Notes under the pieces: model-generated | Told to the model about the DNA's origin: nothing | What the model saw: only the letters and a program-made list of their open reading frames with translations | The model's database searches: none | From: Aphelocoma coerulescens | Taxonomy: Eukaryota; Chordata; Aves; Passeriformes; Corvidae | Assembly (NCBI RefSeq): GCF_041296385.1 | Contig: NC_091014.1 | Location: 53,338,078 to 53,402,077 of the forward strand | Length of the DNA stretch: 64,000 nt | Direction of reading: 5' to 3' | Part shown: positions 53,643 through 62,705 of the stretch, piece by piece | How positions within the stretch are numbered: the first letter of the stretch is position 1 | How the letters are laid out: every line of letters starts with the position of its first letter | Position numbers and translations under genes: made by a program

Positions 53643-56600
53643 CTAAATGAGATGGAAGAAATGAGTGATAACTCAAAGATATGGAGATAGTGAGTTCCTA
53701 CTGGAAACCAGTCCCCAGCAAGAAACAAAAATAACATGGAGAAGAAAAGAAGCAAGGCAGATCTCATAAAGTATTCGTGAAGAGCAGGGAAGGGGACACT
53801 TGGAAAGTCAGGTCACATCCAAATAAACTCAACTGGGTGGCAGACATCCAGGTGCCTGACTTTGCAAGGTACCAAGCTCTTCCTACAAGGTGCACTGTGT
53901 GTTTTGTACCCCAGCTAGTTAAAAAATCCACACAGTTAATTTTTTCCTTCTCTGTGGAATTCTTGTGATGAACCCAAGTGAACCAAAGCCACTTACCTCC
54001 ATATCTTCCACAATAAATGTTGAGTTTTTAGTTACATTGGCTAAAATTAAATCTCTGCTCCTGAGCTGGTGTTAGGACGACTTTTTCTCTCATTGTGTGG
54101 TGGGTGTGCAGGGCATATTTCCTGCAGGCACCTCACTGCCTGGGGACCCATCTTCAGTGCCCCATGGAGTGGACAACTGGCCTGGGGTCTTGAGGATTCA
54201 GTCACCAGAGGCCAACCAGGACACAATAACCTCTGTAATGCCCTTTGGGAGCATTTTGAACGTGAAAGCCATTTTGGTGGGAAAAGTAGAAAATTCCTTG
54301 AAACACTTCAAAGTTTTCTGCTTTATGTTTCTTCTATTTGAAAAATTATTTTCCTGCTCCATCATGTTTTCAGTTCCTCCCCTCCCACCCAGTCCTGCTC
54401 AGCTTATAAGAATTTCACGGAGGGCTGGTGTGCAGTCCTTTACACAGGCCTCACAAAAACCTCCAAAACAAAACAAAAAGCTCCCCAAAAGCCCAAATGA
54501 ACCACCCTGCCAACTTCCCTTGAAAGAAAACGGTGGTCACATTGGCAATTGATTCCTACATACCTAATTTCATAAGGAACTTTTGGTAGTAGGAAGGAAG
54601 ACAGACGAAGATGTAGAAGCCATGAAATGTACACCTAGTGGTATGCATCACTTATCTGGCTGTGCTGAGTCAAAGTCTCTGGGTTCAGAAAAAATACTAA
54701 ATACAGGGGTGTTTTCCATGGGCAGATTGGAGCAGTTGAGGATTCCATGTTCAAGAGAAGGTGAGAAGCACGAGGGATGGGCTGTGCTCTGCAGCTGCGA
54801 TGAACAACTTCAATAGGCCCAGAGATCATAGTGAGAGAGGAAAATTTATAGGGAAGCCCTAGAAAAAGAAGATGACTCAGAAAAATGCTTAAAAGAGGTA
54901 GAGGAACCACCTGGTGAGCCAAGATGAAAAGAGTTAAATACGCCTCGCTTGGCGGAGCAGCAGCGAGAGCAGGACACAGCAGCGATGTGTGAGCTCGGGG
55001 AGAGGCTCGGTGTGGAGCAGGGAGAAGGACTGCTTTCAGTGGCAGACGTGGGGGAGAGCTGGGCACAAGGGTAGCGTGACAGCAGGACAAAACAGAGCAA
55101 TATCGGGCTATCGACAGCAAAGAGCACCTTGGCAGGAGCTGCCTGCGGTACAGTCCCCTGTGGGAAGTGGGGAGTATGGGAGGCTGAACAGATGTCTGGG
55201 CAAATCCTAAGCTGCCCTCAGGTGTTGTCTGGGAGGTGGGTGGGTGATGACAGAGGTTTTTTCCATGTGCCAACAGCCAGGCATAGCTGGGAAAGGCAGC
55301 TCTTGCCAGGAGAAACTGCACAACCTGAAGCGCTGCAGAAATCCCCAGCAAAACCACAAAGTGTTTGCTGGGGTTTAGTGTTCTGCTTCCTCTTTGGGAA
55401 GGATAGATGTTTCCTGCTTCTTCTTGAAACAGTTAGTAAATAATTAAAAGAGAGAGACAAAATATTCTTTAAAGATAACCTAGTCTTCTGTCTCCATGGC
55501 AACCTCCTTCCTAAGCCAGCAGCCTTTTGCTCCAGTCATACAGCAGAGGGTGAAAGCCCTTTTGCAGGGAGGTGGGAGAGGCGGCGTGACCCTGCTGGGA
55601 GGTGAAGGGGAGACATCCTGCAGAGCAGAAGGACTGCCATGAACCCCAAACCACAGGGGAAACAAAGATGTCACTTCCAGGGATAACTGGGAGTAAGCCT
55701 AGAGATCATCCATCCTAGGAGCAGTTGTCACCCCCTGAAGTCACCACCACCATCTTTTTACCCTCCTTCCCCCTCAGCAATCCCAAGTGCAGGCCATGCT
55801 TCTCTCATGACCAAATATTGGGGTAATTTCTAGCACTCCACCAATCTCTGACCTTTCTCCCATTCCTTAGTGGAAATATTTCACAGCCCATACAACTGCC
55901 AGGACAGCTTGGAGTCCCACCTCCATGTTCTCTGATGGCAAACTTCCAAGTGCATTGAAGTGTCTGGGGTTTGGATGGGTTTCAACTGTTTGGGTTTTTT
56001 GGTAAGCCCTGTCTCTGGCTTCAAAGCAGCTCTGGGTTTGGGTCTAAGCCTTGTGCAACCCAAGTTCATTGTTCAGCCATTTAGGGACTGACTTCCTTCC
56101 CTGAGGATGTGAAACCATGTGTCGTGTTCCTCCTCTCTGCCCATGGGACAGCAAGCAGGGGCAACTCACCCAAAGAACCACCAGTGCAAAAAAAGCATTT
56201 AAAGACCCTTATTATTGCTTTAATAAATCTGTATTTGCATCCTTTCTGCAAGGACAAGGACCCAGGCTCTCCTGTCCTCTCCTTGCAGGCCTGACCTCCT
56301 TGCAGTCAGCATGCATGCTTGCAACAGAACAAATGAATGAAGTCCACACAGTAATTATCCTTTTCCTGGCTGCTGGTCCCAAGTGATGTGCTCGCTGTTT
56401 ACAACCCTGGTTCGTAAAATGCAGCAGCTGCTTTAAAGTCAGTCAGGTCACAATAAAATCAGAACATCTTTTGTGCTGCCCTCTTCACAATGCTTCGTAT
56501 GCCAGCTGGGAGACCTCTGTGAGGGCTGCAGAGGCCCTCTTGGTCTGATGGGGACAGGGAACCCTGCTCCTTCTCCTCAGTGCTCTAAACATTCCTGTCT

Positions 56601-57100
56601 CCATTGGGCTGCTATCATCTCCCCCCTGCCATTCCCAGTCTGTCCTCTCTGACACACCTGAGTGGAACATCCCTGGGGTGACATGACATACAAAATTCTT
56701 TGTTTCCCTTGGGTGGCTGGTTTTCCTACCCACTTGCAAATCTGGGAAGGGTACAAAACCTTGGAGTTGCTGCAGGAGGAGAAGGCTGGCCCTGCCAGGA
56801 AGGAGACTCGTGCAGTTGTACCACTGGAGAAGCAAGGAGGGATGCAGCCTCTGGAAGCCTTGCTGCAACCATGCTGGGAGAGGACCGTGTTTGCCGGACA
56901 GAATCCTGGATCCTGAGGCAGGTCGTGGTTTGAGGGGTCGTTCTGCCTTCCCCCTCCACACCGCAGTCCTCCCCACTCCCACTGCCCTGCAAGGCAGAGA
57001 CAAGGAGAGCTGCAGTTCTCCTTGTCCCTCTCACCCATCTCTCCAGCTGGTGAGCCAGTTGGCTTGGACACAACACACATCAGCATCCTTACAATGGCAT

Positions 57101-57126
57101 GCACACACAAACACACACACACACAC
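57101..57126. repeat. CA microsatellite
   Basis: About 12 CA units with a single AA interruption. Confidence 0.92.
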
Positions 57127-58004
57127 GCTCCAGTATTCGCTGCTCTCCACGTCCATGGTTGGCACTGAGCAGGACTATGGTCCCAGGTACACTGATGCAA
57201 ACCAGGAAAATGCCAGAGGATGATGCTAGAGAGGAGACAGAGCCACCACTGAGCTGAGGATGTCCTTGTAGGGTCTCCCTACTGGAACTTGGAACAGGGT
57301 TAGCTCTCAGCCAAGGGAGTGACTGCATTTTGTGTTGTGGAAGCCCCCTTTGCTTCTATGTCTTTTTTAATATTCTAGTTTTTGTATTCTTTTAATATAT
57401 ATAGCTATAGATACAAAAATAACAGATAGGTTTCTCTAGGGATAATTTTTGCACCTTTGGGCTTCTAAAATAAAATATCACAATTACCGCAAATAAAAGG
57501 GGGAAAAGTTCCATTTCCTCTCCCCTTTTTACCTCCCTCTTCCCTTTGACCTTGCCTCTCCCACTCCAAATATCCCCAGGAGCCTTGTAATTTTTTTTCT
57601 TTGTAGTTGCCTTTCTTTGGAAAATGAAAAAACCAAACCCAACAAAACAACAACAAAGATAAGCCATGTAGCCTCCATCCCTCCTTCCATGAGCAGTGCC
57701 TGCTGCGTTCACACATTCCCTTCAAAGCAAGGCTTTTCACCTCAAAACATTTCCCTGTGCTCCATGGCTATTTGCTTTTCTCTGTAGCTGGGGCCAGATT
57801 TTCACCTGCTGCAAATCAGCATGAATCCACCTCAAGCCAGAGCTGCGCTGCTTTACACCAACAGCACGTTTTGCTAATTTACACTCACCCTGAAGATCTG
57901 GCCCACAATTTTTAACCTTGGAAATGGAAGCATGGACAATAAGGAAATTCCCAGAAACACACAAGGCAAACTGCAGATGCTCTTCCCTTGCTGGTCACCC
58001 TGCT

Positions 58005-58025
58005 TTCCTTCCCTTCCCTTCCCTT
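58005..58025. repeat. CCCTT pentanucleotide repeat
   Basis: About four copies of CCCTT. Confidence 0.85.
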
Positions 58026-58338
58026 CACCCCACGCTCATGGTTTGGTGTAGCAGCTCCTCCAGGCCCTCCATTCTCTTGTTCCTCCTTAGCACTTTCTGA
58101 AATTCATAATCTCTCAGTAAAAAAAATAAATAAATCGATCTCTCTATATATGTATATGTATATAACTAAACAGCTGCCACGTGGCAGTCACCTGGCTGGA
58201 GGGTCCTGTCCCTACCAACCCCATGGCCTTTTCTTGTCACTATAGTCTCTGGGGTGATGGTCCAGCTCTTGCCCTCAGGCAGGACTGTTCCCGTATTGCT
58301 TGCACTCTCCCACACCTCTGAGGTACGGTACCAGAATA

Positions 58339-58343
58339 TTTAT

Positions 58344-58375
<32 letters not shown>

Positions 58376-58522
58376 TTTACGTATATATATATATATTTAT
58401 AAATTTTTGTTTGCCTGTTTCTTTTTCTTGCAAATCCTTTGGAATTGCTGCCAGGGAGAAGCTAGTGAAACATGCTCCCCATGCCAGCAGCCGAATGCTC
58501 TCTCCCTGCACCTCAGGGACCC
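58339..58522 (-). other. CACNA1I: Proximal 3' UTR of CACNA1I with candidate poly-A signal
   Basis: This is the transcribed sequence right after the CACNA1I stop. The first AATAAA on the minus strand occurs at 58344-58339, about 180 bases past the stop, at the edge of a long TA repeat. Since AT-rich repeats make AATAAA by chance, and T-type channel mRNAs usually have long 3' UTRs, the true end may lie further left. Another candidate is the AATAAA near 51.78 kb. The 3' UTR is certain to begin here; its end is not known. Confidence 0.6.
58343..58404. repeat. TA microsatellite, interrupted
   Basis: The run is mostly TA dinucleotides with a few interruptions (TG, TTTACG, TTTATA). It lies about 120-180 bases past the CACNA1I stop codon, so it is probably within the 3' UTR of that mRNA. 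A smaller TA/TG-rich patch (ctatatatgtatatgtatata) lies nearby at 58143-58163. Confidence 0.9.
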
Positions 58523-59224
58523 TCATCTGTTCCTCTTGCTGACTCCGTCGCCCAGCTCCAGCTCGGAAGGGAGCGGGGAGCTGCGGTCCCCTGTCCCCAG
58601 TCTGCCGGGGCCATCTGGCTCCTCTCCTTGCCTGGGCGAGGGGGTGTCCTTGCAGAAGTCCGTCACCCAGGAGGGCATCGAGAGGAAGCCCCGAGGGTCA
58701 ACGGTGTAGAAGGGCTTGGCGTGGTGGGCGGCGGGGCGGCAGGGCGAGGGGCTGGCGTGGAGGCTGCTGGTGCTGCTGCACTTCTTCACCAGGGTCAGCC
58801 CCGGTGGGGGCGGCGAGAAGAGCGAGGTCAGCGAGAGGCTGCTGAGCGTCTCCGAGGGCTCGCTGTTGTTGCCACCCCCGCGCAGGCTGCTGCCGGCCCC
58901 CTCCTCATCCGAGGGGTCCATGGAGTCGTGGTGGGTGCAGCCGGGGCTGGTGCTGCCGCCGCTGCTGTGGCTGCGCTGGTGGCGGCACAGGCTCCGCAGG
59001 TTGAAGAGCCCCCGGCCCCGCAGGCTCCGGCGGCGGGAGGCGGGGGACAGGGGCGCTGCCAGGGGTCTTTGGCTGCCCGCCGCCGGCACGGGGCACAGAG
59101 CCACCGGCAGGTCCAGCGTGCACTGGGGAGAGTCGCTGAGGTTGAGGCTGTCCTCCAGCGTGGTCTGCAGGCTGCCGGCCGAGCTGCTGCTCCGGCTGTC
59201 CAGCGACGTGTCGCTCTCGGGGGG
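58523..59224 (-). CDS. CACNA1I: CACNA1I (Cav3.3) last coding exon, C-terminus and stop
   Basis: The coding part is 702 bases, giving 233 residues and a stop codon at 58525-58523. The acceptor is ctccccag above 59224, in phase 0. It reads PPESDTSLDSRSSSSAGSLQ, TTLEDSLNLSDSP, then a basic stretch RRRSLRGRGLFNLRSL, HQRSHSSGGSTSPGCTHHDS, MDPSDEEG, SETLSSLSLTSLFSPPPPGL and a C-terminus ELELGDGVSKRNR. This series of blocks is characteristic of the end of Cav3.3 (mammalian proteins end in a similar GDAxSKRKR). The exon is GC- and CpG-rich compared with the rest of the window. The tail is low-complexity, serine-rich and probably disordered. In the family, the distal tail affects gating and modulation by phosphorylation; specific sites are not inferable here. 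A 364-codon open frame on the plus strand across this exon is an antisense shadow. Confidence 0.95.
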   Translation of the reverse strand, partial: PPESDTSLDSRSSSSAGSLQTTLEDSLNLSDSPQCTLDLPVALCPVPAAGSQRPLAAPLSPASRRRSLRGRGLFNLRSLCRHQRSHSSGGSTSPGCTHHDSMDPSDEEGAGSSLRGGGNNSEPSETLSSLSLTSLFSPPPPGLTLVKKCSSTSSLHASPSPCRPAAHHAKPFYTVDPRGFLSMPSWVTDFCKDTPSPRQGEEPDGPGRLGTGDRSSPLPSELELGDGVSKRNR

Positions 59225-60985
59225 CTGGGGAGCGGGAACACGAAAACATGGTTCTCAGGAAGGAGATGGGCACAGGGCAAGAGACTTTACCTTATTTGTT
59301 TTGGGCGTACTTTGGGGTGTGAAAATAAGCCACGGTTACAGAAAGCGGAAAAGCTCCTATTTCTCTCTCGCTCTCCTCAGCTGGGGAAGAGAGCTATAAA
59401 CCAACCAATGGTACGAAGCACCAGCCATGCAGCCTGCCATTGGGAGTTCCTTCTGGGTAAGGAGGAGGGAAGGTTTCGATATTTTGAGCTCATTTCATTC
59501 TGCTTCCGGATGAATCTACCCCTCCCATGTGAAGCTCTGCAGCCCCCACCACTAGGCTCTCCCTGAGCACTGATGGTCCAGGAGGCAGCAGAGCAAAGAT
59601 TCCCTGTGGGTCCTCACTCATGGCTGCCCTATAAACCTGCCACACAGACTGTGGACACATCTATCCGCTGGACAGGAGTCAAGAGGCTTCTGTACAGACT
59701 TCCTCTCATTAAAAAAATTAGCAATATCTGGGGAGAGAAAAGAGGCCCCATGGTTCTTTTGACAAACACTATTGGCAATGATGGCATTTAGCGCAGAAAG
59801 GGGGGTCCCTTCCCAGCACGAAGAGGAAAGAGCCTTAATTTCCTTGTATCAGGGCTCATCTAGTTAAGCTGCATTTTAGCTGTTTCTAGGAAATTGGTCT
59901 GCACTGTGAGATCATCACTGGGACACTGCACTGAGATGATGCATGTAGGACAGGAAACCGTCTCCTGAAGCAGTCTCTATAGTTATTCAATAGAGTCTGT
60001 GTCACATAATCAGAAGTTTACCAACTTCTCCTTTACAACAGTTCAGTGCTTTTGTCCCAGTGGTGTGCCAGCTCCAGGGCTCTACCTCTTTGTGTCTTAA
60101 CTTATACCAGAAGTTTCAAAACTGCAACAACTCAGTGCTCTCAGACCAAGGCTAAATTTATCCTTGGTAAATTTATACACATTTGTATTGTGCCAACAGT
60201 GTCTGTCATATATAGCTGGATAACATCTGATTTTATTTTTTAGTTTGTCTGGAATAGAATGCCCCTCTTCATGGAGTATCTGCCAAAAACAATAACAGGG
60301 ATCTCTACTGGGCTTTCATCTCTGCATCTTCTGCCCTTCAGAGACACCTGATCTCCCCCCAGTGCTTTTATTCTTCTCTTTTGTTAGTGAGAAATAGCTG
60401 CCTTTTCAGAAAGAGATGGCACCTTTTTGGGATTCGAGAGTTAAGTGGGCAGGGCAAAACAGTGAGGACACAGTGTGTGGATGGGGCACTACAGGTTGTG
60501 GAGGATGTAGGTGGGAAGAAACCTGTTCCAACCAAAAAGGTGCATGATCTGGAGTCACAGTGTTAAGAGGACCCCAGGAGGCTGTGCAAGCTGTCACTTC
60601 CCTGGCTCACACCACGGCTGCTGTGCATGTAGGTGTCTGCAGCACACCCAGTGCCAGGGACCCAGGGGGGAGCTACAGAGTGATGTGATTTCATCTTCAT
60701 GTGGGGCTCACTGCAGCTGTCAAACTACTTGTTGGTCCAAAGCAGAAGAACGTGTGACTTCATGGGGTGAGAGCTATTCAATACCACTTTGTTATACTAC
60801 CCCCTCTCCTCCCCTACCCACCTGCATTCTGCAGTCCATTGTGCTCCTCCTACAGATCCAGGTTACCCAGCCCATGACCACAGCTGCCTCCCTCCTTCCT
60901 CTGCCCTCCTCCTTGTTCAGCCCCCTCTGTTTGGGTATGATGTGAAAATTGAGTTTTCCTAGCAGACAGAAGTGGGGTTCCTCAC
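59225..60985 (-). other. CACNA1I: CACNA1I last intron
   Basis: A 1761-base GT-AG intron between the penultimate and last coding exons. I looked through it on both strands for another tail exon and found none. No repeat family was recognised. Open frames here are short and unlike channel sequence. Confidence 0.85.
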
Positions 60986-61182
60986 CTGATGGAGAAGTGA
61001 GCAGTTCACACCTGGAGATCTCAGTGATGCCCACGAGCCTTGCAGAGAGATCTTAGGAAGGTTGCGTGGACATGAGACTTCCTCAGGCCCTGTCTGGGTG
61101 GCAGAGATGGCTGGGTGGAAAAATTCTGCTGGTACGGGTAACAGAGGGGAAGATGCACCTGGAGAGAAGGGGCTGGGAGGGA
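60986..61182 (-). CDS. CACNA1I: CACNA1I (Cav3.3) coding exon, penultimate
   Basis: This 197-base exon is two bases plus 65 codons, so it accepts phase 1 and ends in phase 0. It reads PPSPFSPGASSPLLPVPAEF, then FHPAIS, and later LPKISLQGSWASLRSP and VNCSLLHQ. These blocks match the Cav3.3 tail as I know it from mammals (PSPFSPDASSPLLPMPAEFF, LPKIALQGSWASLRSP, VNCTLLRQ). It has no methionine-initiated reading frame of useful length, so an ORF search misses it. The acceptor is ctctgtcag above 61182 and the donor is CATCAG|gtgagg at 60985-60984. The phases fit both neighbours exactly, which supports the model independently. Introns on either side are 858 bases (upstream) and 1761 bases (downstream). 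The middle (TQTGPEEVSCPRN) is diverged from mammals. Confidence 0.9.
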
Positions 61183-62040
61183 CTGACAGAGCATCAAAAG
61201 AAAGAGGAGGAGAACAGAAATAGAAGAAAAAATAAGTTGAAGAGTCCTCTGATTTTATTTGGTGCCTTTGCTGCTGTTACATTGAGCAAAATCTCAAGAC
61301 CAATGAACAAAGGATATTCAGGAACATGCACTCCAGGCCAAGAAGCCTCAGTCTGATGTTCAGACTAAGGATCCCACTTTTTGCACAAAAACCTGCACCA
61401 GACCTGGAAGACCTAGCACAGCTCAGAGCCATAAGGTAACAGGCCAGCCCTGCTGTTGCTCTCACAGAGAAATGCTGAGCTGAAAGGCCTTGACTTAAGG
61501 ATGTATCACTGCCAGAGAACTTTCATGCCAGATCCTGCAGGGCAAGGGATGAAGAAAGATAAATTAAGTGGTGGTTTGGGAAACCTGGGGACCACAGGAG
61601 ACCAGGACATGCTCAAGAGTAGAACCAGAGCACTTCCGCCAAGGGCAGACATGTTACGTGTTCCCTGAATCTGTACTTGGTCTCAGGGGACAGCAGAGTT
61701 TTTCTGTGCTGAGTGAGCACAATTCCTCCAGCTGGCATGTCAGGAGAATCTGTCCCCACTCTTCTCTGACCATGGATAGCTGCACTACTGCAAACGGGGA
61801 TCAGCATTTTCACAATATTTCACAGTCATGTCTGAGAGGAGATATAAAAGCTAGCAATAAAAATGAAGGAACTGCTCCTCCCCCCATTCCTGCAGCAAAT
61901 TAGCAAACTGAAAGCTAATTCTTGCTTAGTGTAACCCCAAGTCACATTAACTCTCCCCCTGGCAGAGGGAAAGCAGGGGAAAAACAGAGATGAACCAACC
62001 CACAGTTTCAGCAGACCTGGAGAATGAGAGCCCTGCTCAC
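61183..62040 (-). other. CACNA1I: CACNA1I intron, 858 bases
   Basis: A phase 1 GT-AG intron. It contains no recognised exon or repeat; a purine-rich stretch with gaggaggagaa-like runs lies near 61200-61235, just upstream of the polypyrimidine side of the acceptor as read on the minus strand. Confidence 0.85.
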
Positions 62041-62209
62041 CTTTGGTACTTTCATGCTTTAGCCAAGACTGAACTGAGTTGAAAGGAGTATTCTCCATTT
62101 CACACAGGTAACTGTCTGGGTTTGTAGAGCCATCCTCACTGGATGCTGGGAGCAGGCATTCCCCCAGACTGTCTGCCCCACTGGAGTCAGGGTTGCTCCG
62201 ACCATCCTG
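62041..62209 (-). CDS. CACNA1I: CACNA1I (Cav3.3) coding exon, third from last
   Basis: The exon is 169 bases if the first AG of the acceptor is used, or 166 if the second is used (start 62206). It starts in phase 0 and ends in phase 1. It reads (Q)DGRSNPDSSGADS, then LGECLLPASSEDG, then NPDSYLCEMENTPFNSV and SWLKHESTK. The block LCEME-xPFN-V-SWLKH is the part I recognise from Cav3.3. The donor is AAAG|gtgagc at 62040-62039. The single leftover G joins TC of the next exon to give a valine codon. The acceptor reads tttttttcagcag, a tandem NAGNAG site. The intron to the previous exon is 379 bases. The segment is acidic and serine-rich, typical of the cytoplasmic tail, with no membrane segment or known catalytic motif. 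Confidence 0.9.
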
Positions 62210-62588
62210 CTGAAAAAAATACGTGAGGACCAAGCCTTGTGAAATATAATAGAAGATGATAGAGCAGACTTTTCAAAGCCTCAAGAAGAGCTGATTCTGA
62301 TAATACCTTCAAGCTAGCTGAGAGATGCTCAATTTTCCAGCCCAAATTGTCTAACTTTTGACTAATTCAGAGGAAGTTACTAACAGTAGTGAAGAACTTT
62401 CAAATACATGTATTCTTTTGTTCTCCTCAAATCCTACTCCACAGTATGTCTCTGTGGAGAAGCTCTTGAAAAATGACCAGAATTATATTCCTCATCAGGG
62501 ACACCCAGATGGATACAGAGCACCTGAAATGAGCAGGGGCATAAGTATAGCACATGGTGTAAGATGCCCATGGCTGCCTGGAGCTAAC
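62210..62588 (-). other. CACNA1I: CACNA1I intron, 379 bases
   Basis: A short phase 0 GT-AG intron. Its 3' end is a run of T followed by the tandem CAGCAG acceptor, so the boundary may shift three bases to 62207. Confidence 0.85.
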
Positions 62589-62705
62589 CTTGATCTCCTT
62601 AGGACTCAGCTGAGCAGTGTTTCGATTGTCTGACTCATCTCCTAGAAGGATGGAAGAGGACTTGTCTGAGTTGAGTGATAATGCTTCCATTTCAGCCAGC
62701 TGGAC
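62589..62705 (-). CDS. CACNA1I: CACNA1I (Cav3.3) coding exon, fourth from last
   Basis: This 117-base exon reads 39 codons in phase 0 at both ends. It begins VQLAEMEALSLNSDKSSS and continues with ILLGDESDN, ending PKEIK. From memory of the family this matches the distal tail of the T-type calcium channel alpha-1I subunit, where VQLAEMEA-SLNSD-SSSILLGD is distinctive. The acceptor is a pyrimidine tract ending in ctgcag just above 62705. The donor is AAG|gttagc at 62588-62587. The product is a low-voltage-activated calcium channel of the neuronal plasma membrane; this part lies in the cytoplasm after the last membrane domain. The second half (DNRNTAQLSPKEIK) differs from mammals, as expected for a fast-evolving disordered tail. 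The preceding exon is not in the window. The related CACNA1G and CACNA1H tails differ clearly in this part. Confidence 0.9.

Larger units (their letters stand above)
49358..58338. other. 9 kb downstream of CACNA1I; possibly long 3' UTR in part
   Basis: GC and CpG are higher than in the left half. I recognise no gene. It contains the T25 run (51746-51770), purine-rich tract (52672-52696), an AT microsatellite (53623-53642), a CA microsatellite (57101-57126) and a CCCTT repeat (58005-58025). The 241-codon minus-strand open frame at 54635-55357 shows no known domain. Part of this region may be CACNA1I 3' UTR. Confidence 0.5.

Noticed and set aside
56485..57200. Overlapping 172-, 207- and 116-codon minus-strand open frames
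   Set aside because: Three registers are open over the same bases, the translations resemble no family, and splice context is lacking; compositional effect.
59225..59253. Possible alternative acceptor just upstream of the last exon that would also fit phase 1 (after cttcctgag)
   Set aside because: It would give a non-homologous peptide, and the penultimate exon at 61182-60986 fits phase and homology much better.
58828..59280. 150-codon and 122-codon minus-strand frames across the CACNA1I last exon
   Set aside because: They are the wrong registers of the exon; only the frame ending in GDGVSKRNR matches the channel.
58716..59399. 227-codon plus-strand open frame
   Set aside because: Another antisense shadow of the same CACNA1I exon.
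58472..59566. 364-codon open frame on the plus strand
   Set aside because: It is antisense to the GC-rich CACNA1I last exon; its alanine/glycine/arginine-rich translation is a shadow, while the minus strand has clear homology.
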